In this document: positions 33,838 through 41,675 of the stretch, one piece after another
Position numbering within the stretch: position 1 is the first letter of the stretch
Layout: every line of letters begins with the position of its first letter
Assembly: GCF_030813515.1 (NCBI RefSeq)
Contig: NZ_JAUSUK010000001.1
Coordinates: 1,116,001 to 1,180,000, forward strand
Reading direction: 5' to 3'
DNA from: Rhodopseudomonas julia
GTDB taxonomy: Bacteria > Pseudomonadota > Alphaproteobacteria > Rhizobiales > Afifellaceae
DNA: 64,000 bases
Notes under the pieces: model-generated
Seen by the model: only the letters and a program-made list of their open reading frames with translations
What the model was told of the DNA's origin: nothing
The model's database searches: none
Translations under genes and position numbers: made by a program

Positions 33838-35068
33838 GGATGCCGCAGCCACCCTGCGGGCTCTTGCCGGGCGCGAGGTCGCGCCGGTGCAGGCGCCCGA
33901 TCTCTGGGCGCGGCCCGGCGTCTGGCATCCGCTCTCGCCGCGGCTGCGGGCCAAGGCCGTTGCGGGCGCCGCACCGCTCGGCGATGAGGGGCCGCGGCTT
34001 GCCCTCGGTGCGCCGCCCGAAACGGAGATCGAGCGCGATCCGCTTCAGGCGCGGCCGCGCTATGTCGTTGCGGGAAAGAACGTCCTCCTCGCCGGCCAGC
34101 GGGCGCTGATCGATCCGGGAGATCCAGACATCGCCGAGAGCGGCGCGGCAGAGCCTGTCCTCGTCAACGACGTTCTGCTTCTCCCCGCCCCCTTCTTCGA
34201 TCAGTCCCGCCCGCTCACGGCCTTTCCGCACGAATTCCGCATGACGCATGGCGTGAACCGCGCCGGCGAGAGGCTCCGGATCGAGGCAGACGCACAGCTT
34301 GAGGCGCCGATCGATACGCCGGTCGTCGCGCTCGGCTCGACCGAATCGCGCAATTACGGCTCCTGGCTCTTCCGCATTCTGCCGAAACTCCTCCTCCTCG
34401 ATGAGATCCCCGAAGCGGCGGGGGGCGCGCTCCTCCTGCCGATGGAGGCGGAATGGATGCGCGAGATCGTGGCGGCCGCGGCCCCCGGGCGCCAGGTGAT
34501 CGCCCAGGAGGTGACGACGATCACGCCCCTTGCCGACGTCCTCGCCCCCTCGCTCGCCGCCCCCGGCAACGTGTTTCCATCCGAGCTGCGCCAGGCGCTG
34601 GCGGCCTTCGCCGCTCGGCTGATCGGAACTGTGCCCTCGCAGGGCAGCGCCGGGCGCCGGCTCTATGTCTCGCGCCGCAGCTGGTCGAAGACGGCGCCGC
34701 GGCGCATTCTCGTGAACGAGGACGAGATCGTCGCGCGCCTCGGCGCCCTCGGCTTTGAGGAGGTCCGGCCCGAGAGCCTGTCGCTTCGCCCCCGCATCGC
34801 GGCCTTCCGGGACGCCGAGATCGTCATCGGCCCGTCGGGCTCCGGCCTCTTCAACTGCATCTTCTGCCGCCCGGGCACGACGATCCTCGAGCTCGAGCCG
34901 CATGGCGGCTTCCGCCCCATGCATCAGAGCCTTTATCGCAGCCTCGGCCTCGCCCATGCCTTCCTGCGCGGCGACATCGTTGCGCCGGGCCCGGCACCCG
35001 CCCATCCGAACTGGCGGATCGAGGCTGAGACGGTCTTAAGAATCGCAGAGGCGTGTCAAACACGCTGA
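33830..35068 (+). CDS. GT61-family glycosyltransferase
   Basis: This is a 412-residue protein of the GT61 (DUF563) family. The mid-region SRNYGSWLFRILPKLLLLDE and the C-terminal signature VIGPSGSGLFNCIFCRPGTT followed by ILELEPHGG are diagnostic. GRRLYVSRRSWSKTAPRRIL lies between them. It starts at a GTG overlapping the previous gene by 8 bases and is the last gene of the rightward rfb-glycan run before a long non-coding stretch. The sugar transferred is unknown. Confidence 0.87.
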   Translation: MAEDAAATLRALAGREVAPVQAPDLWARPGVWHPLSPRLRAKAVAGAAPLGDEGPRLALGAPPETEIERDPLQARPRYVVAGKNVLLAGQRALIDPGDPDIAESGAAEPVLVNDVLLLPAPFFDQSRPLTAFPHEFRMTHGVNRAGERLRIEADAQLEAPIDTPVVALGSTESRNYGSWLFRILPKLLLLDEIPEAAGGALLLPMEAEWMREIVAAAAPGRQVIAQEVTTITPLADVLAPSLAAPGNVFPSELRQALAAFAARLIGTVPSQGSAGRRLYVSRRSWSKTAPRRILVNEDEIVARLGALGFEEVRPESLSLRPRIAAFRDAEIVIGPSGSGLFNCIFCRPGTTILELEPHGGFRPMHQSLYRSLGLAHAFLRGDIVAPGPAPAHPNWRIEAETVLRIAEACQTR

Positions 35069-35819
35069 AACCGCCGCCTCTCCCGCCGACAAAAGGGCTG
35101 AAAAGCCGCCTGCGCCTGCCGCTTGACATGATGCAGACGGGCAACACTTCCGCGCGACCGCCGGGGTGGGGTGTTGAGCCGCAAGGCGGGCCGGAGGGGA
35201 GGCGCGGTCGAGGGTCGGGCGTGCCGCCGCCTCTCGGGGGAGAACCGCGCCGTTCCCGGCGAGCGGCATCGCTTCGAAGGTCGGAGCGCTGGGCGAGGCC
35301 GTGTTGCACGGCTCCGCAACCTTGCCTCGGCGCCTCGCTCCAAACCCCGGCATGCGCCTGCCACGCCCCCTCGGCAGCGCTCCGCACGCTTGTTTCCCAA
35401 GGACTTAGAGGATCACGACCATTCCGCTTGCAGGCCCGTACCCCGCAGCCGGACCAGACCGTTGAAGGAAACCCCTGCGTACCCCAAGAGCTCTGCAACG
35501 GCGCGCGCGAAAGCTGCGGCGCCGCACGAGAGGAGGCCGCCGACAGGCAAAAGCACCGCCATTCTTTTCAGGTACTTTTACGTTTCCTTAAAAGAAGCTT
35601 TCCTGATCTGCGCATTTCACTTAAGGCCTTTCTACGACGCGACAATTGCATTTCAGCAACCCCCGCGGAAATTTATCCGCCGTGGCTTTCGCAGGTTGAC
35701 ACCGATAGGGGCCTCCGCAATAAGCTGCGGTCCGCGTTACCCTCCGCCGCGGCGCAAACATGGCGTGGGGATGGGGATACAACACACGCGCGTGTTTTGA
35801 AGCTCTACTGGAGAAACAC
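35069..35819. other. Long non-coding leader/promoter region before the beta-roll gene
   Basis: This is 751 bases without a credible gene; frames here encode Arg/Pro-rich nonsense on both strands. The left 450 bases are very GC-rich. From about 35565 the sequence becomes markedly AT-richer, with TTAAAAG and AATTTA stretches, as expected of a promoter zone. An inverted repeat GCGGA-AATTTA-TCCGC lies at 35665-35680. A palindrome ACACGCGCGTGT at 35784-35795 falls in the 5' leader of the beta-roll gene. Confidence 0.55.
35696..35724 (+). promoter_or_regulatory. Predicted sigma-70-type promoter of the beta-roll gene
   Basis: A perfect -35 TTGACA (35696-35701) is separated by 17 bases from AATAAG (35719-35724), which matches 4 of 6 -10 bases. 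The start codon is about 95 bases downstream. The inverted repeat at 35665-35680 lies just upstream of the -35 and could be an operator. No transcript data exist. Confidence 0.5.
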
Positions 35820-37103
35820 ATGGCTGAAATTTTCGGAACGAACGGCGACGATACCCTGGTGGGTAGCGCTGCTGCGGATTCAATTTACGCAATGGCCGGC
35901 GACGACGTCGCGAGCGACGGTAACGGCAACGACCTGGTTTTCCTCGGTGACGGTGCTGATTCCGTCACCATGGCTCAGGACGGCCTCGGCGACACCGTCC
36001 TTGGCGGCGCCGGCAATGACACCGTCAACCTGAACGGCGAGAACCTTGCTTTCGGCGTTTCCGGCCAGATCAACGAGATTTATCTCGGTGAGGGTGCCGA
36101 CTCGATGACGGGCGCCACCGGCAACATGATCAACATCGTCGGCGGCGGCGACGGTGCCGACACGATCGCGGTCGGCTCTGGTGCCGACACGATCTATGGC
36201 GGCGACGGCGACGACGTTGTCACCAGCACGGGTGGCGACGACGTGATCTTCCTGGGCGCTGGCAGCGAGACGTTTACGGCCACGGCCGGCGACAACCTCG
36301 TCTATGGCGGTGCCGACGAAGACAGCCTGACGGGCGGCGCGACCGATTCCGACACGCTCTTCGGTGGCGACGGCGCCGACACGCTGACCGGTGGTGGCGG
36401 CGACGCCCTCCTCGGTGGTGGCGCCGGCAACGACGTCCTCGTGGGCGCCGGTGGCGACGAGACGATGTATGGCGGCTCGGGCAACGACAACCTGTCGAGC
36501 GGCACGGGCGGTGACGAGATGTACGGCGGTGCCGGAATCGACTCGATCGCTGCTGACGGCTCCGACACCGTCTTCGGTGGTGCCGACGCTGACTCGATCA
36601 CCGCCACGGGCGGCGCCAACGAGATCTACGCCGGCGACGGCAACGACCTCATCACCGGCGGCGCGACGGGCGGCGACGAGCTCGGTGGCGGTGCTGGTGC
36701 CGACACGATCACGGTCAATGGTGCAGACTCTGTGTACGGCGGCGAAGGCGACGACGTCATCGACGGGTCGGCCGGTACCGGCGGTGCCTTCCTCTTCGGG
36801 GGTGCGGGTGCTGACACGATCGCAGTGGCCGACCTTGACGAAGTGACCAGCGGCGCCGGCGACGACGTGCTTGACTTCACGGCTCTCGCCAATGGCGATA
36901 CCGTTACCGTCACCGACTTCGACGACGACGGCAACGACGTGATCGGTCTTCAGTCCGCTGACACGGTGAACTTCACCTTCGACACGACCACCCAGCCGGG
37001 TGACGTTATTGTCACGTACACTGATACTACCGACACGGTCACGATCGTCTTCGAAGACACCGACGCGTCTCAGATCTCGTCGGACGACTTCATCGTCATC
37101 TAA
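35820..37103 (+). CDS. Secreted RTX-type beta-roll protein lacking all basic residues
   Basis: This is a 427-residue protein made almost wholly of Gly/Asp-rich nonapeptide-like repeats (GNGNDLVFLGDGADSVTM, GGDGADTLTGGGGDALLGG) that should fold as calcium-binding parallel beta-rolls. There is no N-terminal signal peptide; the C-terminus (TVTIVFEDTDASQISSDDF) fits an uncleaved type I secretion signal. Reading the whole chain I find no Lys, Arg, His, Cys or Trp and a single Pro. It has no enzymatic domain. GGAG lies 7 bases before the ATG, with a strong terminator after the stop. The type I exporter at 40290-43444 is the likely route. S-layer, matrix or ice/ion-binding roles are possible. Confidence 0.85.
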   Translation: MAEIFGTNGDDTLVGSAAADSIYAMAGDDVASDGNGNDLVFLGDGADSVTMAQDGLGDTVLGGAGNDTVNLNGENLAFGVSGQINEIYLGEGADSMTGATGNMINIVGGGDGADTIAVGSGADTIYGGDGDDVVTSTGGDDVIFLGAGSETFTATAGDNLVYGGADEDSLTGGATDSDTLFGGDGADTLTGGGGDALLGGGAGNDVLVGAGGDETMYGGSGNDNLSSGTGGDEMYGGAGIDSIAADGSDTVFGGADADSITATGGANEIYAGDGNDLITGGATGGDELGGGAGADTITVNGADSVYGGEGDDVIDGSAGTGGAFLFGGAGADTIAVADLDEVTSGAGDDVLDFTALANGDTVTVTDFDDDGNDVIGLQSADTVNFTFDTTTQPGDVIVTYTDTTDTVTIVFEDTDASQISSDDFIVI

Positions 37104-37125
37104 TCGTTTCCCAGGAACGAGAGAA

Positions 37126-37151
37126 AGGGGCGCTTCGGCGCCCCTTTTTTT
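37126..37151 (+). terminator. Rho-independent terminator of the beta-roll gene
   Basis: GGGGCGC-TTCG-GCGCCCC is a perfect 7-bp stem with a stable UUCG loop, followed by seven T. It begins 24 bases after the stop codon. It suggests that the beta-roll gene is transcribed alone, perhaps at high level. Confidence 0.92.
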
Positions 37152-37212
37152 GTCTATCAGCCTTTTCCAATTGCGCCCCACGTCCGCGCCCGTCCCACAA
37201 CACAGAGCAAAA

Positions 37213-37794
37213 ATGTCTTCGCCTTTCTATACGCGCGACCATCTTGCCGACTTCATCGTGCGCCACGGCTTCGAGGTTGGTGAATTCACCTATGGCAGGC
37301 CGGCGATTCGCTGGTGGGGCGAAAAAGCGCGCCTGATCATCGGCCGATATACGTCGATCGCGGATGGCGTGACGATCTTTCTCGGCGGCAATCACAGAAC
37401 CGACTGGGTGACGACCTATCCGTTTTCCGCGCTTGCGAAGAGATGGCCTGAAGCCCGGGGCATCGTCGGCCATCCGGCGACGAAAGGCGACGTCGTCATC
37501 GGCAACGATGTCTGGATCGGCGGCCAGGCCGTCATTCTCTCCGGCGTCACCATCGGGGATGGTGCGGTTATCGCGACACGTGCAGTGGTGACGCGAAATG
37601 TCGAACCTTATACGATCGTCGGCGGCAATCCGGCCCGACCGCTCGCCGAACGGTTCTCGAGCGAGCAGAAACAGAAGCTTCTCAAGATCCGCTGGTGGGA
37701 CTGGCCGGAAGACAAGCTCCGGCGCTTCATCCCTGCCCTTCTCTCACCGGATATCGATGTGTTCATCCGCGAGGCCGAAGCGGAGAAAGATTAA
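37213..37794 (+). CDS. CatB-like hexapeptide-repeat acetyltransferase
   Basis: This is a 193-residue left-handed beta-helix acyltransferase of the xenobiotic/CatB family. It has LIIGRYTSIADGVTIFLGGN followed by the catalytic-His segment [51 protein letters not shown] and PYTIVGGNPARPLAERF follow. In this context it more likely acetylates a glycan sugar than an antibiotic. It converges with, and overlaps by 4 bases, the methyltransferase on the other strand. Confidence 0.86.
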   Translation: MSSPFYTRDHLADFIVRHGFEVGEFTYGRPAIRWWGEKARLIIGRYTSIADGVTIFLGGNHRTDWVTTYPFSALAKRWPEARGIVGHPATKGDVVIGNDVWIGGQAVILSGVTIGDGAVIATRAVVTRNVEPYTIVGGNPARPLAERFSSEQKQKLLKIRWWDWPEDKLRRFIPALLSPDIDVFIREAEAEKD

Positions 37795-38549
37795 GCCTCA
37801 GCAGGCGCGGCTTTCGCCTTCTTCGCCGCCATCGCGAGCTTCAAGCGGTTCGTCACGGCCCCGCCCAGGAAGGCGAACGTCCGGCGTACGGCGCTCGTCG
37901 CCTCCGGGTCGTGGCGGGCCGCGCAGAGCGCGGCCATCGCTTCGTTCCGCGGCTCGCCCTTGACGAGCACGCCGAGGCCAAAGCCATGCAAGAACTCGAA
38001 CGCGTGCGCCCCCTCCGCGATCTCCGCCCAATAGCGGTGCACACCGAAATCGCCCCTGCGGACATTGGTGTCGTGAAAGAGGATGACGCCCCCCTCCTTC
38101 ACCTTCGGCAGCCAGGTCTCATGGTCGTGCGCCACAGCTTCATAGGTATGAAGCCCGTCGATGTGCAGAAGGTCGATAGCGCCATCGTCGAAATGCGCGA
38201 GCGCCTCGTCGAAGCGAGCGCGGATCAGGGTCGCGAAACTGCCGTAACGATCCTCGTTGTAACGCGCCAGCTCGTTGTAGATGTTGTCGCCGTAATAGCC
38301 GGCGTGCTGGTCGCCCTGCCAGGTGTCGACGGCATGGCAGGCGGTTGCCGTGCCGAGCTGCTTGATCGCCTGATTGAAGGCGCAGAACGAAATGCCGGTA
38401 TGCGTGCCGAGTTCGACGAGGCGCTCCGGGCGCAGCTTGTCGATGAGCCAGAAGGCGAAGGGCGTGTGCTCCAGCCAGCCTGAGGCTCCGATCCGCTCAG
38501 GCACCTGAAAGACGGCCGGCGAATAAAGCCAGGAAAGATCTTCGGTCAT
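37791..38549 (-). CDS. Class I SAM methyltransferase (Methyltransf_24 type)
   Basis: This protein has about 252 residues. RLVELGTHTGISFCAFNQAI is motif I, ACHAVDTWQGDQHAGYYG follows, and IDLLHIDGLHTYEAVAHDHE and GGVILFHDTNVRRGDFGVHR are hallmarks of polysaccharide-locus methyltransferases. The tail is Lys/Ala-rich. I chose the ATG at 38549 (AGGGTGG upstream) over an in-frame GTG at 38561. It lies 15 bases after the neighbouring glycosyltransferase gene, so both are probably co-transcribed. Confidence 0.85.
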   Translation of the reverse strand: MTEDLSWLYSPAVFQVPERIGASGWLEHTPFAFWLIDKLRPERLVELGTHTGISFCAFNQAIKQLGTATACHAVDTWQGDQHAGYYGDNIYNELARYNEDRYGSFATLIRARFDEALAHFDDGAIDLLHIDGLHTYEAVAHDHETWLPKVKEGGVILFHDTNVRRGDFGVHRYWAEIAEGAHAFEFLHGFGLGVLVKGEPRNEAMAALCAARHDPEATSAVRRTFAFLGGAVTNRLKLAMAAKKAKAAPAEA

Positions 38550-38564
38550 AACGTCGTCCACCCT

Positions 38565-40217
38565 CTAGGCCGGCTCGGTTTGTGGTTCGCCCCAGGCCGG
38601 CTCGTCGCGCAAACGCGCGACGCGCTCGGCCTCGAGCGCTTCGTGATGTCGCAACAGGCCTGCGTACCATGCGGCCTCGCCGCTCGCGTGGTAGGTGCGC
38701 ATGCGCCGCGAGGCAACTTCTTCATAGGCCGCGCGAGCAATTTTCCCGCGCTGCTCCCGATCTTCGATCAGCGCGCGGAGATGCTCGCGAAGCTGCTTCG
38801 CCGACTTATAGAGAAGCCCGGTCTCGCCATGACGGACGACGTCGCCATAAATCACCGGGCTCGCTACGACGGCGACGGAATAAGCACCGCATTCGATGAA
38901 CTTCAGGTCGCTCTTGCAGCGGTTGAAGAGATTGTCTTCGAGCGGCAGCCAGGCGATATCCGCCTTCGACAGGAGCGCCTTGTACTCCCTGAACGGCAGG
39001 ACCGGCTGGTAATGCTTGTCCTCCGCCTTCACCGCGTCGAAAAACGCACGGTCGAAGACGACGTCGACGCGAAGCCTTTCCGGTCCATAGCGGGAGACGA
39101 CCTCGTTGACGGCATCGATATAGGGGGCCCAATCCTCTTTGCGGTTGAGCGCGGCAAAGAGAAGCCTGACCGGCCCCTGCCGGGACTCGACGGGCCGAAA
39201 CGGTGGCAGCGCCTCGATCTGGTTGGGCGAGACGAAGACGTTCGGATTCCACTCCCGGATGATCTTGGCGAGCGTTTCCGTCGAGGTTCTGACGGCATGC
39301 GCGGAGCGGAAGGTGAGGTGGCCGTTTTCCGCGATCGCCGGCCAGCGCATCGGATTGTCGTCGAACTCCACCACGAGGAGCTTGTGGGTTTCGAGAATCT
39401 GTCTGTAGACGGGAAGCGATTCCTCGCGCGTCAGGATCGGCCGCTGCCAGACGAAGACATCGCGCGTCCCCTTGCTCGGGCGCCTGGGCGTGGGGCCGAG
39501 ATCGTCGATCATGAACTCGGGCAGCGTGCCAAGCGCTGCAAGCGGCGCCTGCATACGGACGATGGCCATCGCATCGGGCTTTGAAGCGAGCGCCTTGCCG
39601 GTGAAGCGGATGATCCTGTCCGGCACTCGGCGCGGGCGTGTCTGGGCGGTGAAATGCGAGGCCGCGAGCCGCCGGAGAACGGTCTCAGCGTCGAGCTTCA
39701 GCGCGGCAGCGAGCGGCCGCACGGCCTGTGCCGCATCTTCGGGGATCCCTGGTCCCGCCTGGATGGCGACGATGCGCGCGAGCGGTGCCCCGGCCCGTCT
39801 TGCCATCTCCTGAAGCTCGTCCGGATCGAAACCGGCAGCGCCGCTAACGCTCTTTCCGGAGAGAAAAGCCTGAAGCCTTGGCCAGGTGAAGCGGTACGGC
39901 ACCAGAAGCGCGCAAACGCCCTCGTCGCGCACTTTCGGCGCCAGCGCTTTCAGCGCCGCTTCCGCCTCATCTGGCGTATCGGCGACAAGCGCGGCCGCAT
40001 CATAGCGGGTCGTGTTATCGCGGGAAGCATCGGTCGGCATGTCCGTCGCAGGCGCGGCGCTGTCCGCACGGTCGATCTCGATCTTTGGATTGCGGGCCCG
40101 CAGGAGCATCTCAAGCCCCGGGACGGAGCGTCCTGCCAGAAGGATGCGGCTCGCCGTAATCGGCAGCTGCGCCGCAAGCCTGTCGGCTAGCACGCCCGGC
40201 GTCTCGCTTTCGCCCAT
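38565..40217 (-). CDS. Glycosyltransferase (GT-B, GT4-like) with N-terminal Rossmann-like domain
   Basis: This is a 550-residue protein. Residues about 20-190 look like a degenerate methyltransferase-like Rossmann domain (RILLAGRSVPGLEMLLRARN, RDEGVCALLVPYRFTWPRLQ) that lacks a clear SAM loop. The C-terminal GT-B half has VRLLFAALNRKEDWAPYIDA, DIAWLPLEDNLFNRCKSDLK, FIECGAYSVAVVASPVIYGD and VVRHGETGLLYKSAKQL, typical of GT4-like donor sites. It is transcribed leftward just upstream of the Methyltransf_24 gene. Its donor is unknown. Confidence 0.82.
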   Translation of the reverse strand: MGESETPGVLADRLAAQLPITASRILLAGRSVPGLEMLLRARNPKIEIDRADSAAPATDMPTDASRDNTTRYDAAALVADTPDEAEAALKALAPKVRDEGVCALLVPYRFTWPRLQAFLSGKSVSGAAGFDPDELQEMARRAGAPLARIVAIQAGPGIPEDAAQAVRPLAAALKLDAETVLRRLAASHFTAQTRPRRVPDRIIRFTGKALASKPDAMAIVRMQAPLAALGTLPEFMIDDLGPTPRRPSKGTRDVFVWQRPILTREESLPVYRQILETHKLLVVEFDDNPMRWPAIAENGHLTFRSAHAVRTSTETLAKIIREWNPNVFVSPNQIEALPPFRPVESRQGPVRLLFAALNRKEDWAPYIDAVNEVVSRYGPERLRVDVVFDRAFFDAVKAEDKHYQPVLPFREYKALLSKADIAWLPLEDNLFNRCKSDLKFIECGAYSVAVVASPVIYGDVVRHGETGLLYKSAKQLREHLRALIEDREQRGKIARAAYEEVASRRMRTYHASGEAAWYAGLLRHHEALEAERVARLRDEPAWGEPQTEPA

Positions 40218-40289
40218 TCTATCCCCCCGGCCCCGCCCCGGTCGCCCGTCTTCGGGCTTATTTTCGTTTTCGTCTCATCCCGCAGCGGC

Positions 40290-41675
40290 TCAGCCGACGA
40301 AGGCCTTGTCGCGCATGTCCTGGTAGGGCTCGATCAGATATTCCAGGAAGGTCTTGTTTTCGAGCTCGAAATAGACCTGTCCCACATTGCCCGGCATGAC
40401 CTTGCCGTACTCTTTCAGGCTCTCCGGATCGACGGAGGCGCGCACCTTGTAGAAATAGCGGCCGGTCTTTTCGTCCTGCTCGCTGTCGGCCGAGACGTAG
40501 CTCACCTCGCCGTCGAGAATCTGGATCGCCTTGGAGCGTTCGCGCGAGGGGAAGCGGATCGAGACATGCTGACCCTGGTGCACGGAATCGATGTAATGCG
40601 GGTCGACCATCGCCTCGATGCTCATCGGCACCCCTTCCGGCAGGATCTCGAAGATCGGATCACCCGGCTTGATCACCTGGTCCTGCGTGTTGACGGCGAC
40701 GTTCACGATGATACCGGCAACGGGCGCGCGCACTTCGGAGCGCTTCGTCACATCCGAAAAATAGCGGATATTCGAGGAGAGCTCGAAGATGTTGGAGCGC
40801 AGATCCGTGATCTGCTGGGCGACCTCGTTGGCCCGCTGCGACAGAGCCCGGTTCAGCTGTTCCTGCGTCTCGTTGATCGTGGAGCGCTTGTCGTCCATCT
40901 GGATGAGCGTCTGGCGGACATTGTCCTGGTCCGAAGCGAGCTGGCGGTTGAGCGAAAAATTGCGATCGCGGGTCGTCAGGCCCTTTTCCAGAAGATCACC
41001 CGAGACGCGCACCTCTTCCTGGGTCGCCTTCACGCGCTCGCGGCGTTCCGCCAGCATCTCCTTCAAATTGTCGAGGAGCTGCTGATTGTTGTCGATGCGC
41101 TGGTTGAGGATCGATTTCAGCGACGTCATCTCCGCCGTCTTGGCTTCGAATTCCTCGCGCTGCGAGCTTGCCGTTTCGGCGAGCTCCGGCTCTTCGGCGA
41201 TGCGGCGCTCCAGATCCGGCGGCAGAATGATCTCGTCGTCGCCCCGCTGCTCGGCGAGATAGCGGGCAAGCTTCACGCGGGCGACGTCGCGCTGCATCTG
41301 CGCAGTCGCAAGCTTCGCCTCCGCACTCGTCACGTCGATGCGGGCAAGGAGATCGCCGGCCTTCACCTGCTCGCCCTCCTTGACCAGCACCTCGTTGACG
41401 ATGCCGCCTTCCAGATGCTCCACGATGCGGTTCTTGCCCTGCGCCACCAGGCGACCATCCGCCATGAAGGCGCCGTCGATCGGCGCAGACACGGCCCAAT
41501 AGGTGCCGAGCCCGACGAAACAGAACATCGCGATGATGGCGAGCCGGTAGGCGCGCGTCAGCTTCAAGGGCACCTCGTGATGCCAGGCATGATAGAAGGG
41601 CTCGTCGTCCTTACGGGGCTTGCGGGCCACGGGGGCCGCCTTGCCGTACATGCCGATCGCCTGCAATTCCTTCAC
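40290..41675 (-). CDS. HlyD-family membrane fusion protein of a type I secretion system
   Basis: This is a 461-residue periplasmic adaptor. A single transmembrane helix lies near residue 45 (LAIIAMFCFVGLGTYWAVSA). The lipoyl half-motif VEHLEGGIVNEVLVKEGEQV follows, then a long coiled coil (about 120-290). The second half-motif and beta-barrel are marked by VRAPVAGIIVNVAVNTQDQV and FEILPEGVPMSIEAMVDPHY. The start is a GTG overlapping the transporter stop (GTGA at 41672-41675). No TolC homologue is in the window. Confidence 0.93.
   Translation of the reverse strand: MKELQAIGMYGKAAPVARKPRKDDEPFYHAWHHEVPLKLTRAYRLAIIAMFCFVGLGTYWAVSAPIDGAFMADGRLVAQGKNRIVEHLEGGIVNEVLVKEGEQVKAGDLLARIDVTSAEAKLATAQMQRDVARVKLARYLAEQRGDDEIILPPDLERRIAEEPELAETASSQREEFEAKTAEMTSLKSILNQRIDNNQQLLDNLKEMLAERRERVKATQEEVRVSGDLLEKGLTTRDRNFSLNRQLASDQDNVRQTLIQMDDKRSTINETQEQLNRALSQRANEVAQQITDLRSNIFELSSNIRYFSDVTKRSEVRAPVAGIIVNVAVNTQDQVIKPGDPIFEILPEGVPMSIEAMVDPHYIDSVHQGQHVSIRFPSRERSKAIQILDGEVSYVSADSEQDEKTGRYFYKVRASVDPESLKEYGKVMPGNVGQVYFELENKTFLEYLIEPYQDMRDKAFVG

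Noticed and set aside
35171-35800. A 209-codon frame in the long gap before the beta-roll gene
   Set aside because: Arg/Pro-rich, no domain, no ribosome-binding site, and it runs through the predicted promoter. I treat the region as non-coding.
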